Of a stretch of 64,000 nt of DNA, positions 42,990 to 53,396 are shown one piece after another. The notes beneath the pieces are model-generated. The model was not told the DNA's origin. It searched no databases and worked only from the letters and a program-made list of their open reading frames with translations. Numbering within the stretch: the stretch's first letter is position 1; each line of letters starts with the position of its first letter. The stretch is from Pinus tabuliformis (lineage: Eukaryota > Streptophyta > Pinopsida > Pinales > Pinaceae). The DNA is taken from assembly GCA_031772625.1 (NCBI GenBank), contig CM062816.1, forward strand, positions 826,876,556-826,940,555. The letters are read 5' to 3'. Position numbers and translations under genes: made by a program.

Positions 42990-45900
42990 ATGTAATTGCC
43001 TAAGTAAACCTACTTTTCTGGTGACAATCTACATTCTGGGAGGTTTTTTGTCTCACCGGTCCATTCTTGAATGGTCGATAGAATTTTCCTTCAGTCTTAC
43101 CCCAGAGCCGGAATATATCTTATCACTCGAATCTTAGGTGAGTCCTAGTGTTATAGATCGAGTCTATGTAAAAGTGATTTGGGAATAACCCTAACTATTT
43201 GGTTAGATTATTTTATTACAAATTGCTTGGTTTGTTGGATTATATTTGTATCGCAAAAATGGGTAGTCTGTGAGGGTCTATTACAGATGGGTTTTCTCCC
43301 TTATGATGTAAAAGATATGAAAATTACGATGTAAAGTGTCTTGAGGGTTGGAAAAATAGTTTATCCCCTCATAGGTTAATTAATTAAATTTTATGGCCAA
43401 AAATTAATTAAAATTCTAAGCCAAAAATTTAATTAATTCTAGGTCCTAAGTAAATTTAAAATTCTCCAAAGACAAAATTCGTCGGTCCTTAAAATTCAAA
43501 CTTTAAAAGGTCCCAAGACTAAGGCAAATTAATTATTTTGCTAAATTTTAAGCCTTTGGTCCCTCAGGGTTAAGTCAAAGTCAAATTTTTGCGGAAATTA
43601 ACTCAAAATTTTTATTTTTGAGTTAATTAAAATTCACTTAATTGAAAAATACGAATTTCCTCAAGAATTTAATATTTCGACAAATGAGATTAAAAGAAAT
43701 TTTAATCTTCATCAACGGTCGAGATTGCTTTGACGAGGATCACTCGAACTAACCGTTGGAAGATTTATCTTTGAATAGGAGGTCATTTGTCAGTTGATCC
43801 ATTCGATCTCTGAATCGTGTGCTAAGCTAAAAGCTCTCGTGTAAAATATATATATATATATATATATATTATAAAGAAAGACTTTGGAGTTCATTTTTCG
43901 CTAGTGTTACTCTTCATGGAAATACTATAAGATGTGTCATTTTCATGCATAAATTTCTTTTTAGCCATTCATGATAGCTTCTGAAGAGTGATTTGAGTAC
44001 AGCTATCTTGCTCAATTGTTGGAGTTTAAATGATAATTTAAGTTTTGAATATAATAGCAGGTATCTCTATTTATCTGAATTTTATTATTGTTTTCTCGCT
44101 CTATTTTGATGGTTGAATTGAGTTTTGCAAGGAAGTCTTGATTTTCAGATCCTCAAGCGTTAGGGGAAGTTTTCGGTTGGACCATCCAACTCCCGATTCG
44201 TATTTTCTAAAGAGCCCAGCTTGATTTGATCCCGTGCTTACCATAAGTTTCTTATTGATGATGCATGAAGGGTTTTGAGCCAAGCACCTCATTTAAAATT
44301 TAAAAATTTAATTTTTATGTGCTAAATTGATAAATATGGTTGTTAAGAGCCTTAGATTATCAGATCTAGGAGCGGAGTTGGACTCACACTCGCCAAATCT
44401 GATAGATCTGCCATTCCTGTGCATAGATCTGTAAAATTTTTTGGGTTTTCTGACTTGGGTTTCTGGGGTTTTATTTATTTTTTATATATCCAGGTTCTGG
44501 GTTTTTTTGTTTTCAGGTACATGTTGCAGATCTGAAGGTGAAGTTTGGTTTGAAGCCAGATCTAGGCCCTGTAGGGTAAAATCTGGCCTTGAAAATCATT
44601 TTTGCAGGGGCATTATTTTTGCAGTCCAAGGATTTTAAAATTGTTTTTTAATCTGGAAATAATTTTACGAGGGTTTCATTGATAAATCTGAAGCATTGCT
44701 GTAAAACTCATTTTCTGGGTTTATCTTGAGTTCGGGCTATAATTTCTCGGATTCCTGAGGTTTTCAGATTTGTATGCTACCTGGGTTTTTTACAACATAA
44801 AATATTTTGATTTATTTTTTTAGTGTTTTGCTGCCTTGGATCTATTCCTTTCCCTTGTTGTCTGAAATTGTTCTATCTCACTACCATACAAGCTCCATTC
44901 CTATTCGTTGTCCCTGCAACAGATCTGCGTGCCCACACAGCAAATTCTCCTAGCGGCCATCTAATATCCGTGGCTTCTCCCTTCATCGTGCTCCCCTCCT
45001 CATCTGCAGCCCTTTATTGTTGCTAACCTAACCCGCAGCCCTCCAGACCTACATTCATCTCCTTCGTGGCTCACTAAAACCCTCCACTTTCGTCTACCCA
45101 TCTTCCTCCCTCCTTGCTCGAGTTTGATCCGCTATTGGCTTTCTTTCTCTGCCTAATTTCCATTTCACATATCAACCAGCGTTTCTCCCTATCTGCCGTC
45201 GTTCATCTCCCGCATGCTCTCACCATCGAGCTGCCTCGTTCTGCTATCCCTCCTCTCGTTACCACAAAAGTTTTCGATTTTCTTTTTTTTATTTGATTTC
45301 TGTTGGTTTATGTTTTTCGTTTAACTTTTAGGTTAGTTCATTTATAAAATCCGATTTCTTTTTTTTGTTTCTAAACTTAGGTTAAAGGCATTGTCTTACA
45401 AAAGTTTGATTTTGGTTGTTTTTTTTTCCTTTTTTTTATTATTTGATCTAATTTTATTATGTTGTTTCAATTTTTTTTATTTTGTCTATTTGTTTTTATG
45501 TTTTAAATAAAAAACTCTAAAACTAAAAAATCATAACAATCAAAAGCCCTAAAAATAAAAATAAAAAAGGAAGGCGCTTCATTTCATTTTTATGTGACTT
45601 TGAGATATCCTAAAAAAAAAAAATCAAAAGCCATTTTTTGCATTTAAAGATTTTAAATTTTTAATGTGGCCTCTCGCCCATACAAAATTTTAAAAATTAT
45701 TAAATCCTTTTGATTTATTTTGGTCACATTAAAAAGTCTTAATTGATCATTTACTACATTAAGTCTTGCTTCATAAAACTTAGCACATTGAAAAATTTTT
45801 CCTAAGGACTAATTAAATTGTCAATCTTTAGTTCCTTCTTGGTGTTCTTTTTGTGTGTTAAGGGTAAAATCTAAAAGAGAACTTTTGTGGTATTGACATT

Positions 45901-47172
45901 TTTTCATTTCTCTATAGTTAAACGCGCTTGAATTTTTTGTATCTAAAGATTAACTATAGGAAAGTGGTAAATTTTCCTAGATTTGGGTCACTAAGCATAA
46001 ATCATTTTAATTCTAGGATTGGAATTGATTAGCATTTAAATTTCATGGTTGTTTAAAGTATTTGGATCTCTAGAAATTTAACTGCTAGAATATCTTGCAT
46101 CTATTGAAATTGATCGTCATTGCTTGAATTATTTGATGTGTGTTACATGTTAGATATATTGCGAATATTTTCAAGTAATTGTTAAAGTGCTCTGTCGTGG
46201 AATTATAATAGATCGCATATCTTTGTTTCCTAAGCTAAGTATTTGTGAACATCTATTGACATTGATATTAAATTGCAAAGAAGTTTTTGTTCTCTTTGAG
46301 CTATAATTGTATTAGAAAGATTTGAAATAAGCTTGCGGTTTAATTGTAATATTTTCAGGAGTTTACTTTTAAGTCTTCATCCATAAAGCGAACATTTAAT
46401 TTTGGTGATTGAGGGCTTCTGCGACACAAGTGTTTTCTAATCCTCGAGTCTAACTTCATCTCATCTTCTGGTGCATTTGCATATAAGTTAGCTTTGCATA
46501 ATAAAATTTACTTCCAAGCATAAGCTTGGTCGATAGAGACATAGATATCCATCCATCTTTGCTTGAGAACCCTGCTTTTAATAGTACTTAAAACGGTGAC
46601 CTTGCAGTCATCAAAGCCACAGCTCTCTGCAACGTCGAAGGCACCAGGTATGTTAGATTTTCAGAGAGGTATCGTTAATCACACCTTAGTGTGCTTCGCC
46701 TTATCTTCTCTCTTCCAATTACTACGAAATCAGGCTCAACACAAAAAGGATTGAAGGATTCACATTTAAATAGGCATTTAACTAAAATTAACCAAGATTC
46801 TTGCATCTCACATTAGTTTTAGGATCTGCATTTCATATAAGATAATCATTCATCTAAGTAGTAGTTGCTAATCGATTACTTGGTCTTAATTTCCCTAGCA
46901 AGATCATTGACTCCACAAGGCACTGGTATCAATCATTTAAAATCTAATCAAATCCTATAAGTCTTGCTAAATCTTAATCAAGTACTTGATCGCTTCACTG
47001 TGTCTCCCAAACTGGTTGGTTCCCAACTAGTTCTTCTTCATTCCATTTTTCCATAGGGTCTACCCCCCTTAGCCTGTTGTAGGGAGACAGCGTAAACAGA
47101 GAGATTGGGGATCAGGTTGACAGCCCCCAATCTGAGCTGTTGTCATGGTGCCTAGACATTCTGTGCAACAAC
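42990..47172 (+). repeat. long non-coding LTR-like repeat, copy 1 (about 4.2 kb)
   Basis: Collinear with 58870-62800. Shared anchors are GGTGAGTCCTAGTGTTAT (43137 / 59003), CCAAGCATAAGCTTGGT (46514 / 62114), TTGGTTCCCAAC (47022 / 62642) and CCCCCCTTAGCCTG (47065 / 62687). It follows the gypsy integrase in the same orientation, so it is most likely that element's 3' LTR. It is AT-rich with an AT microsatellite at 43846-43870 and a CT-rich block near 44.8-45.3 kb. No protein is supported. The boundaries are approximate. Confidence 0.55.
43846..43870. repeat. AT dinucleotide microsatellite
   Basis: An uninterrupted AT run of about 24 bp. Confidence 0.95.
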
Positions 47173-47540
47173 ACACCCAAAACAATTAATACCAAATTAC
47201 ATTGCTACAAATGCCACTTTTAAATTAAAACATTAACCAATAATCATTCCATCATCCATAGGTGTGTACCCAAAGATTGTAAATTCCCTCTAGAGCCTAA
47301 ATTGTCGATAGAAAATAATCAATTAGTCTCATTCGGAACCATCAAATGCAGAATCTACAATATCTTCCCTAAATATTTTGGTTATAGATAGCAATTGCTT
47401 TTATCAGCTTGCACATATGCATTGTTATGTATGAAGTTGTTTAAATATGAAAATATATCAAGAAACAGTTACATTATGAACAACAGCCCCCTCCACCTCA
47501 CTACTTACTGAAAATAATGCCACTCAAAGCATAAGCTAAC
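47173..47540. other. intronic sequence next to the host exon
   Basis: AT-rich, without repeat ends or frames. It lies directly downstream of the donor site of the 47541-47676 exon. Confidence 0.4.
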
Positions 47541-47676
47541 CTGCAAGGGAATGTGATTGAGTGTTAACCGGCCTCCATACACCCTTTTGGTTCTTCATCG
47601 TCTTGTAATCACGTGTTGCCTTTGACCAGTCATTTGGCCGACTCATAGTCTTGATCCAGGATGTGCTCCTCTTAGC
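47541..47676 (-). CDS. host gene exon: N-terminal region with WRPV motif
   Basis: A 136-base exon between CTTATAG (acceptor) and GCAG|GTTAGC (donor). It reads 45 residues including MSRPNDWSKATRDYKTMKNQ and KGVWRPVNTQSHSLA, ending one base into a Gly codon that is completed by the 20.6-kb exon. The basic composition and the WRPV-T motif recall the N-terminus of plant ASCC1-like proteins. The internal Met could be the start, but the frame is open upstream to the acceptor, so an earlier exon is also possible. Confidence 0.7.
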
Positions 47677-49699
47677 CTATAAGGAATCACGTTCATTATC
47701 AATGTACAAAAGTAAGTCAGTAAAAATAACAGCAGCAGGGCTCATGCAATATGTCCATGTACTTGAAAACAATGAAAGACACAAAAATGACACTACAATT
47801 ATCGATATTATAAACAACAGGCATCAATAAATAGATTGTAATTTGTATACCTGCAAATGATTTACTGAATGGGGAACTATAATTGTCAGCTGAACTGCTC
47901 TCCAAACTTGATCAATGCTGAATCAACATGACAAACACAGAGACAATTACAAGCTTACACAAGTATAGGGCAATGTACAATGCAAGAATCTGACAAGCAG
48001 GAAAACAGAAAGCCTGTTGGTCAAGAATGTCAAAGCCAGAAATAACAAAAAACCATTTCTCCTCTATTAAAATGGATCGACAGGTTATTAAGAGAACACG
48101 GACCACACATACAAGATTGAATAAATACAGCTCAAGACTGCGCCACAGCAAACGTTTTCCTGTATTGACAGTGAACATTAAAATCATATAGAATTAACAC
48201 TAGTATGTAACAACGGCTCATGTTTCATTTTTGTCATGAGAGCTATTTTGATTTTGTAACTGGAAATAACTGAGAATTCGCAAAAACGAGCATTTTTACT
48301 GAAGCTACCAAGAATTCCTTTGTAGTTTTGTACTAGGAAAGGTGGGTTCTGATGTGGGATATGTATGGGTGCTTGGAAAAAGAAGGTGTGAGATTTTTGG
48401 AAGTCAGGTCCACCAGATGTGGGTGAGACAGTCTTGGAAGTTGGCCTCACCAAGTGCAAGGCCAGCATTATATAAGATGGGGGAAATTTACAGTCCAGGT
48501 GAACAAATCAATTATTAAAGTATAAAGATCTCGGTTCTTAGTCAGTGTTGTAAATATTTAATATCTATGACTATTCATAGGATTGGTGATATACCTCATG
48601 CTACCTAACGCTAGTGCTATGTGCAGCTAGGTCCTTGGGATTTAATAACCCAGGTTCATGTAACCTGCAGGATAAGATGGGGGAAATTTACAGTCCAGGT
48701 GAACAAATCAATTATTAAAGTATAAAGATCTTAGTTCTTAGTCAGTGTTGTAAATATTTAATATCTATGACTATTCATAGGATTGGTGATATACCTCATG
48801 CTACCTAATGCTAGTGCTATGTGCAGCTAGGTCCTTGGGATTTAATAACCCAGGTTCATGTAACCTGCAGTCTTAGTTTAGTTCAAGAACCCCAGAAACA
48901 CTACCTTGTGCTAAAGATAGCAATCTTCGAGATGCTCAACTTTGAGCATTAAAATTATTGGAAGCAATTTGCAAATGACCTAAATAAGTCCATTTCTAGG
49001 GTACATGTTCTCTCTGTAGGACCAGGATAGTTCTTTTGGCAGTAAGCTTTCCATCTCTTCTAGCCATGCACAGCCAATGCTAAGCATTCCTCTTTATATT
49101 GAACTTGCAAAAGTGTACCTATGCTCTAGCTCATGGATCTAAATGTGAATGAATTATATCATGTAGGAGCACACAGTCCATATTTTGGTTGAGTTGGACA
49201 TGGAAGTATGTGGTCAACCTTGCATAGCTTATTTAAACCATATCAGGTCACTTTAGTGCAGTTATTCACAAAGGATCGATCATTCATGAATAAATGCAAT
49301 GGGCATAGTGTGTGGAATTTTCCAGTTCAATGAATGATTTTGATTTTTACATTGAGAAAACAAATGAAGTATCTGTCACAGTTGACCAACAAATAGAATT
49401 GGCAAAATCATCTTTTCTGGCCACCAAGTTCAATAGAAATGCTTGATTTCAAAAAATATGGGATCTATGTGAGAAATACTGCACCATCCAACTTCTATAA
49501 AAATGAAAAATATGAAATAAAAGTCCTCAAATTTAAGAGAACAAGCACTCGATATTTACAGGGTATTTAATGTTAAATATGACAACACCTATACAAATCC
49601 TATTTTTTCAAACTATTTACACCCTTCTACGTTGCTTGCATTTCATCTTTCACACATAGTATATTACTATATACCCCCTTCCTTTGTTTGCATTCATCC
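47677..49699. other. upstream or intronic sequence with a recent tandem duplication
   Basis: About 2 kb without a recognised protein. A splice-like segment at 47853-47908 was examined and rejected. Apart from the 200-bp duplication at 48472-48870 I see no repeats. It may be 5' intron or promoter region of the minus-strand host gene. Confidence 0.4.
48472..48870. repeat. 200-bp tandem duplication
   Basis: Two adjacent copies with a 200-base period (for example GGGAAATTTACAG at 48481 and 48681) and only a handful of differences, so about 98-99% identical. No coding content. Confidence 0.95.
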
Positions 49700-49773
49700 T
49701 GTTGAAAATAATAGCGAGAAAGAGTTCCTTGATTTGTGTCTTAATCAAAGGAATGTTTCTCCTTGGCATGCTC

Positions 49774-49778
49774 GAGTT
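49774..49778. repeat. target duplication of copia-3
   Basis: GAGTT, repeated at 57939-57943. Confidence 0.9.
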
Positions 49779-51435
49779 TGTTGGAAAGACTGAGAGGGGG
49801 GTGAATCAGTATTTCTCTTCAATTGTTATTTTACCAGTTGGATTCTTCACAATTTAAATCAAATCAATTTATAATAATTGTATTATTAATCGACCAAAAA
49901 GGTATTGTATACAATATAAGTATGTTCCCAAGCTCCAACTTGGTTTTTGATGAGGCTCCGACCTCTAGGGCTACGACCCTATCTATCCAAGGCACCAACC
50001 TTGAGTTTAGGAACACCAACTCCAAGGACACCAATCCTTTAGTTTTAATAATAAATGTAGATAGAACTTACATGAAATGCTTTTAAGGCAATCGTTCTTC
50101 GCTGTTCAATGCTTCACTAAACTTCTGTGTGCTATCTTCAGTTCAGAGTTGTGTTGTCATGGGGAGATCTCAAACTTCATGGTTCCATTATTTGTTCTAG
50201 AAAAGTAATCTGCAGTCTGAGGTAGCTCTGTTCTAAACCACAGAGAGATCCGAGGTGCTCCTGTTCTAGTCCATAAGCTGCAAAACAGTCTTCAAACAAC
50301 ACCCTGAGACAATCTGCAACCCAGTCTTCAAAAATATCCTATGGCAGCTCCAAAGGTGACAGAGATACGAAGTAATCTTCAGAAGGTCCGAGCTACACAA
50401 TCCATGACATAATATTCCACAGTTCAAGGGCTAATCCGAGGGCTAATACTTCGAAACAGTCAACACCATGTGACCCTGTTCAGCAGTCCTAGGCTTGTTT
50501 AGATAATCTTCGGCAAAATCACATAATCAATCTTTTGTCGACGCGTTTCGAACCAACCAAACTTGTCCTGACGATGAACCACACTGGTTGGTTCGAAACG
50601 CGTCGACAAAAGATTGATTATGTGATTTTGCCGAAGATTATCTAAACAATGTTATGGATCACAGAAGTCTAAATTCCTTAATAATAGTCCTAGGCTTGTT
50701 TATTGCACAGTTCAGTATTAAGTTTCAAGAGCCCTTATCCACAGTACCAGGAACAGAGATATGTTGCTAGGTTCGAAGGTGGTTACTGTTCTAATACAGT
50801 CTACCCAGTTCGAGAGAGAAAGCCATCCTTAGTCCGAAAAGGCACCGCAGCAAGAAAAACAGTCAGCAAACGAATATGGAATGGGAGCCCTAACTGTCCA
50901 CAAGAGTCCGTATTTTTCCTCAGAAATATTCCGCACTGTACAGGGGTGATTACTTTAGCTGTTCAGTTCACGAGGTGTGAACTTTCCTGTCACTTTCTTC
51001 CTTGAATAAATCCACAAATCTACTACCCTTCAAAATGTCGAGTTCCTTCTATATATATGTCTTTTTTTTGTGCATGCAAAATGAAAGGATGTGTCTCTAA
51101 GCCAACATGAGTTTGACAAGGTAAGGTCGGCTCACTGGCAAATTCATGACTTAAATTTGTAAAATCTCGTTCTCTCTTGTTATTTGGAAATTTTGGGACA
51201 CATAATAGCTCATTAGAAAGGTAAAATTATGCCCTTCGGGATGATCTAGGTCTCATGATGAGATTCTTCCTCTAGGATGAAGAAAAAATATTATTTAATG
51301 TGACTGATCATTCATTAGTGCAGAAATGGAGGTAGGGCAGAGTGTCTTTGAGTGTTGGGCTTCTTCATCGTTTGGTTTCTTCATTGATTGCCACCATGTC
51401 CCTGCCTATTGACATCAATGACAACTAGATTAACA
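49779..51435 (-). repeat. 3' LTR of copia-3, with insertion
   Basis: 1657 bp, against 1476 bp for the other LTR. The extra length is mainly a 201-bp insertion at 50485-50685 that contains a perfect palindrome. On the minus strand it starts TGTTAATCTAGTTG and ends …CTTTCCAACA. Confidence 0.93.
50485..50702. repeat. palindromic insertion in the copia-3 3' LTR
   Basis: A 17-bp target sequence (AGTCCTAGGCTTGTTTA) is present at both 50485-50501 and 50686-50702, but only once in the partner LTR (near 57181). Between them lie 184 bp that, with 7 bp of the left target copy, form two perfectly complementary 65-base arms (50495-50559 and 50585-50649). A 25-base loop separates the arms and a 36-base tail follows. 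No coding capacity. It could be a fold-back element, a template-switch product, or an assembly artefact. Confidence 0.93.
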
Positions 51436-51450
51436 ATCTCCCCCTTTGTC
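51436..51450 (-). other. polypurine tract of copia-3
   Basis: On the minus strand it reads GACAAAGGGGGAGAT, directly before the 3' LTR. A second copy of the purine block (TCAAAGGGGGAGAG) lies 36 bp further inside, at about 51474-51487. Confidence 0.88.
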
Positions 51451-51562
51451 ATTGGATGGCAATATTTTTCTTCTCTCCCCCTTTGACATCAATAGCAAAG
51501 GAGTGCAAAAGGACCCCCCCGTCGAACTGCTCCCCTTGTCATGTGACATCTTAAGAATCAGC

Positions 51563-52480
51563 TTAGTGTGATGCTAGAGAAATAACCCCCATCTTTTGGC
51601 GATGATGTTCAAATGCTTCTCGAGGAAGAGGTTTGGTGAAAATATCTGCAATTTGCTCCTTAGTATTGATATATTCCAACTTGATGTTTTGTTCAGCGAC
51701 CTGTTCAAGGAGAAAATGGTATTTGATTGGTATATGTTTGGTCTTTGAGTGCATCACTGGATTTTTACTGAGACTAATAGCACTTATGTTTGTCACAATA
51801 GATGGTGATTGGTTGTGTGGTATTTATGTTGACATCCTTTAGAGCTTCCTTCATCCATAATATTTGAGTACAACAATCTGCAGCAGTTATATACTCGGCT
51901 TCAGCTGTAGATAGTGATATGGATGATTGTTTTTTGTTGAGCCAATATACTAGACAATCTCCCAGGAAGAATGCATTTCCACTAGTACTTTTTCAATCAT
52001 CGACACTTCCAGCCCAATCAGCATCGGTGTATGAAATCACAGTAAGAGTTGAGCTCTTAGGGTACCAAAGACCAAAATCAAGAGTTCCTTTCAAGTATCT
52101 GAGAATTCTTATTACAGCCAACAAATGTGATTGCTTAGGAGCCGATTGAAATCTTCCTACCATTCCTACTACTTGCATGATGTCAGGTCTTGTAGTAGTT
52201 AAGTATAGGAGGGCTCCAATTATTGACCTGCAAAGAGTTGCATCTACCGAGGGGGATTCATCATCTTTGCTCAATCCGCAGTTTGTGGTCATTGGTGTGC
52301 TCATAGGTGCATAGTGTTCCATCCCATATCTTTTAAGCATGTCTTTAAGATATTTTTCTTGAGGTATGAACATGCCTGCTATGGTTTGAGATACTTGTAG
52401 TCCAAGGAAGTAAGGTAACTCACCAATCATCGACATTTCGAACTCTTTTGACATATTTTGAGCAAACTCATGGCTCATCT
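51563..52480 (-). pseudogene. copia-3 RNase H
   Basis: The frame 52478-51993 runs from the RT end (FEMSMIGELPYFLGLQV, SIIGALLYLTTTRPDI) to RNase H (YTDADWAGSVDD, first Asp). A stop and frameshifts follow. The frame 51796-51563 then holds the C-terminus (NISAISLSKNPVMHSKTKHI, then a QIADIFTKPLPREAF block) typical of copia elements. The E and middle D motifs lie in the broken part between 51800 and 51990. Confidence 0.85.
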
Positions 52481-53065
52481 CATCATTATTGCTAGAAAAA
52501 ATTAGATCATCGACATAGAATAGACAAAAGTGACTAGTATCTTATCCTCGTCCATCTTCAGGTAGAGATCACTTCCTTCCACCCACTTTTTGAAGCCTTG
52601 CTATTGTAGATAGTGATCCAATCTTGCATGCCAAGCTCTAGGAGCTTGTTTCAACCCATATAATGCCTTTTTCAACTTACATACAAAGTCTTTTCCTTCT
52701 GCTAGATCAAACCATTCTTATTGCTCCATGTAGACTTCTTCCTTGAGTTCCCCATTCAGAAATGTTGATTTTACGTCCATTTGATAGACTTTGAATCCTT
52801 TTGAGCAAGCAAATGCCAAGAACATCCTTATAGCTTCCATACGAGCTACGGGTGCAAAGGTTTCTTCAAAGTCAATTCCTTCAGTTTGTGAATAACCTTT
52901 ACAAACAAGCTTTAACTTATTTCTAATGATTTTTCCATCTTCATTCATTTTGTTTTTGAACATCCACTTGGTTCCAAATATATTTTTATCCTTTGGAAAA
53001 AGTACCAGTTCCCATGTCTCATTCTTCTCGATTTGAGACATTTCTTCTTCCATGGCTTCCACCAA
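52481..53065 (-). pseudogene. copia-3 reverse transcriptase (frameshifted at YVDD)
   Basis: The frame 53065-52718 has [13 protein letters not shown] and [20 protein letters not shown] and then a TAA. The following palm region ([19 protein letters not shown]) is readable in broken frames. The catalytic YVDDLIFSSNN lies at about 52490-52525, one frame away from the preceding sequence. Inactive. Confidence 0.85.
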
Positions 53066-53150
53066 ATGAGGATCCTTGCTTGAGTAAAAGCTTCTCGTTC
53101 TATCATAGATAGGAGAGCTACATCATTTTTCCTTGGCTTGTCATCCTTCT

Positions 53151-53384
53151 TCAGGTTTGTATTCCCCCATCTACATTGCCAATAATCTGCTCTTCCGGGT
53201 GATGTTTTTGGAGGAATTTCACTTTTGAAGGAGTTTGAGATGGTTCTTTTTCCTTTTGTTTTTCTTGATATTTTTCCTCTTTTTTAGGTTCTTCTTCATT
53301 TTCTTCAATGAGGGGGTCAACTTCATGATCTTCAATTTCCTTTTCTGGAAGGGCTTCATCAATCTTCACATCAATGCTTTCCAT
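53151..53384 (-). other. acidic linker of copia-3 polyprotein
   Basis: A 77-codon frame very rich in Glu and Lys (EIEDHEVDPLIEENEEEPKK). It lies between integrase and RT, as in many copia polyproteins. It is separated from integrase by one stop near 53390 and from RT by a frame change. Confidence 0.6.
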
Positions 53385-53396
53385 TATTTTCCGTAG

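Larger units (their letters stand above)
7892..47676 (-). other. host gene with giant introns, ASCC1-like KH protein (partial)
   Basis: Five exons on the minus strand at 47541-47676, 20621-20847, 8303-8340, 8096-8178 and about 7892-7944 can be joined without a frame break. Each junction has AG acceptor and GT donor dinucleotides and complementary phases (1, 0, 2, 1). The joined product is about 179 residues with a KH domain at its end. The introns are 26,693, 12,280, 124 and 151 bp. The two long ones hold nearly all the transposons of the window. Upstream exons and the C-terminal part are not seen. Assignment to the ASCC1-like family (KH plus 2H phosphoesterase) is from motif order and is an inference. 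Confidence 0.75.

Noticed and set aside
47853..47908. Possible additional host exon reading LESSSADNYSSPFSKSFA with AG/GT borders on the minus strand
   Set aside because: It ends one base into a codon, while the next exon (47541-47676) starts in phase 0. Joining them breaks the frame, and no family similarity is visible.
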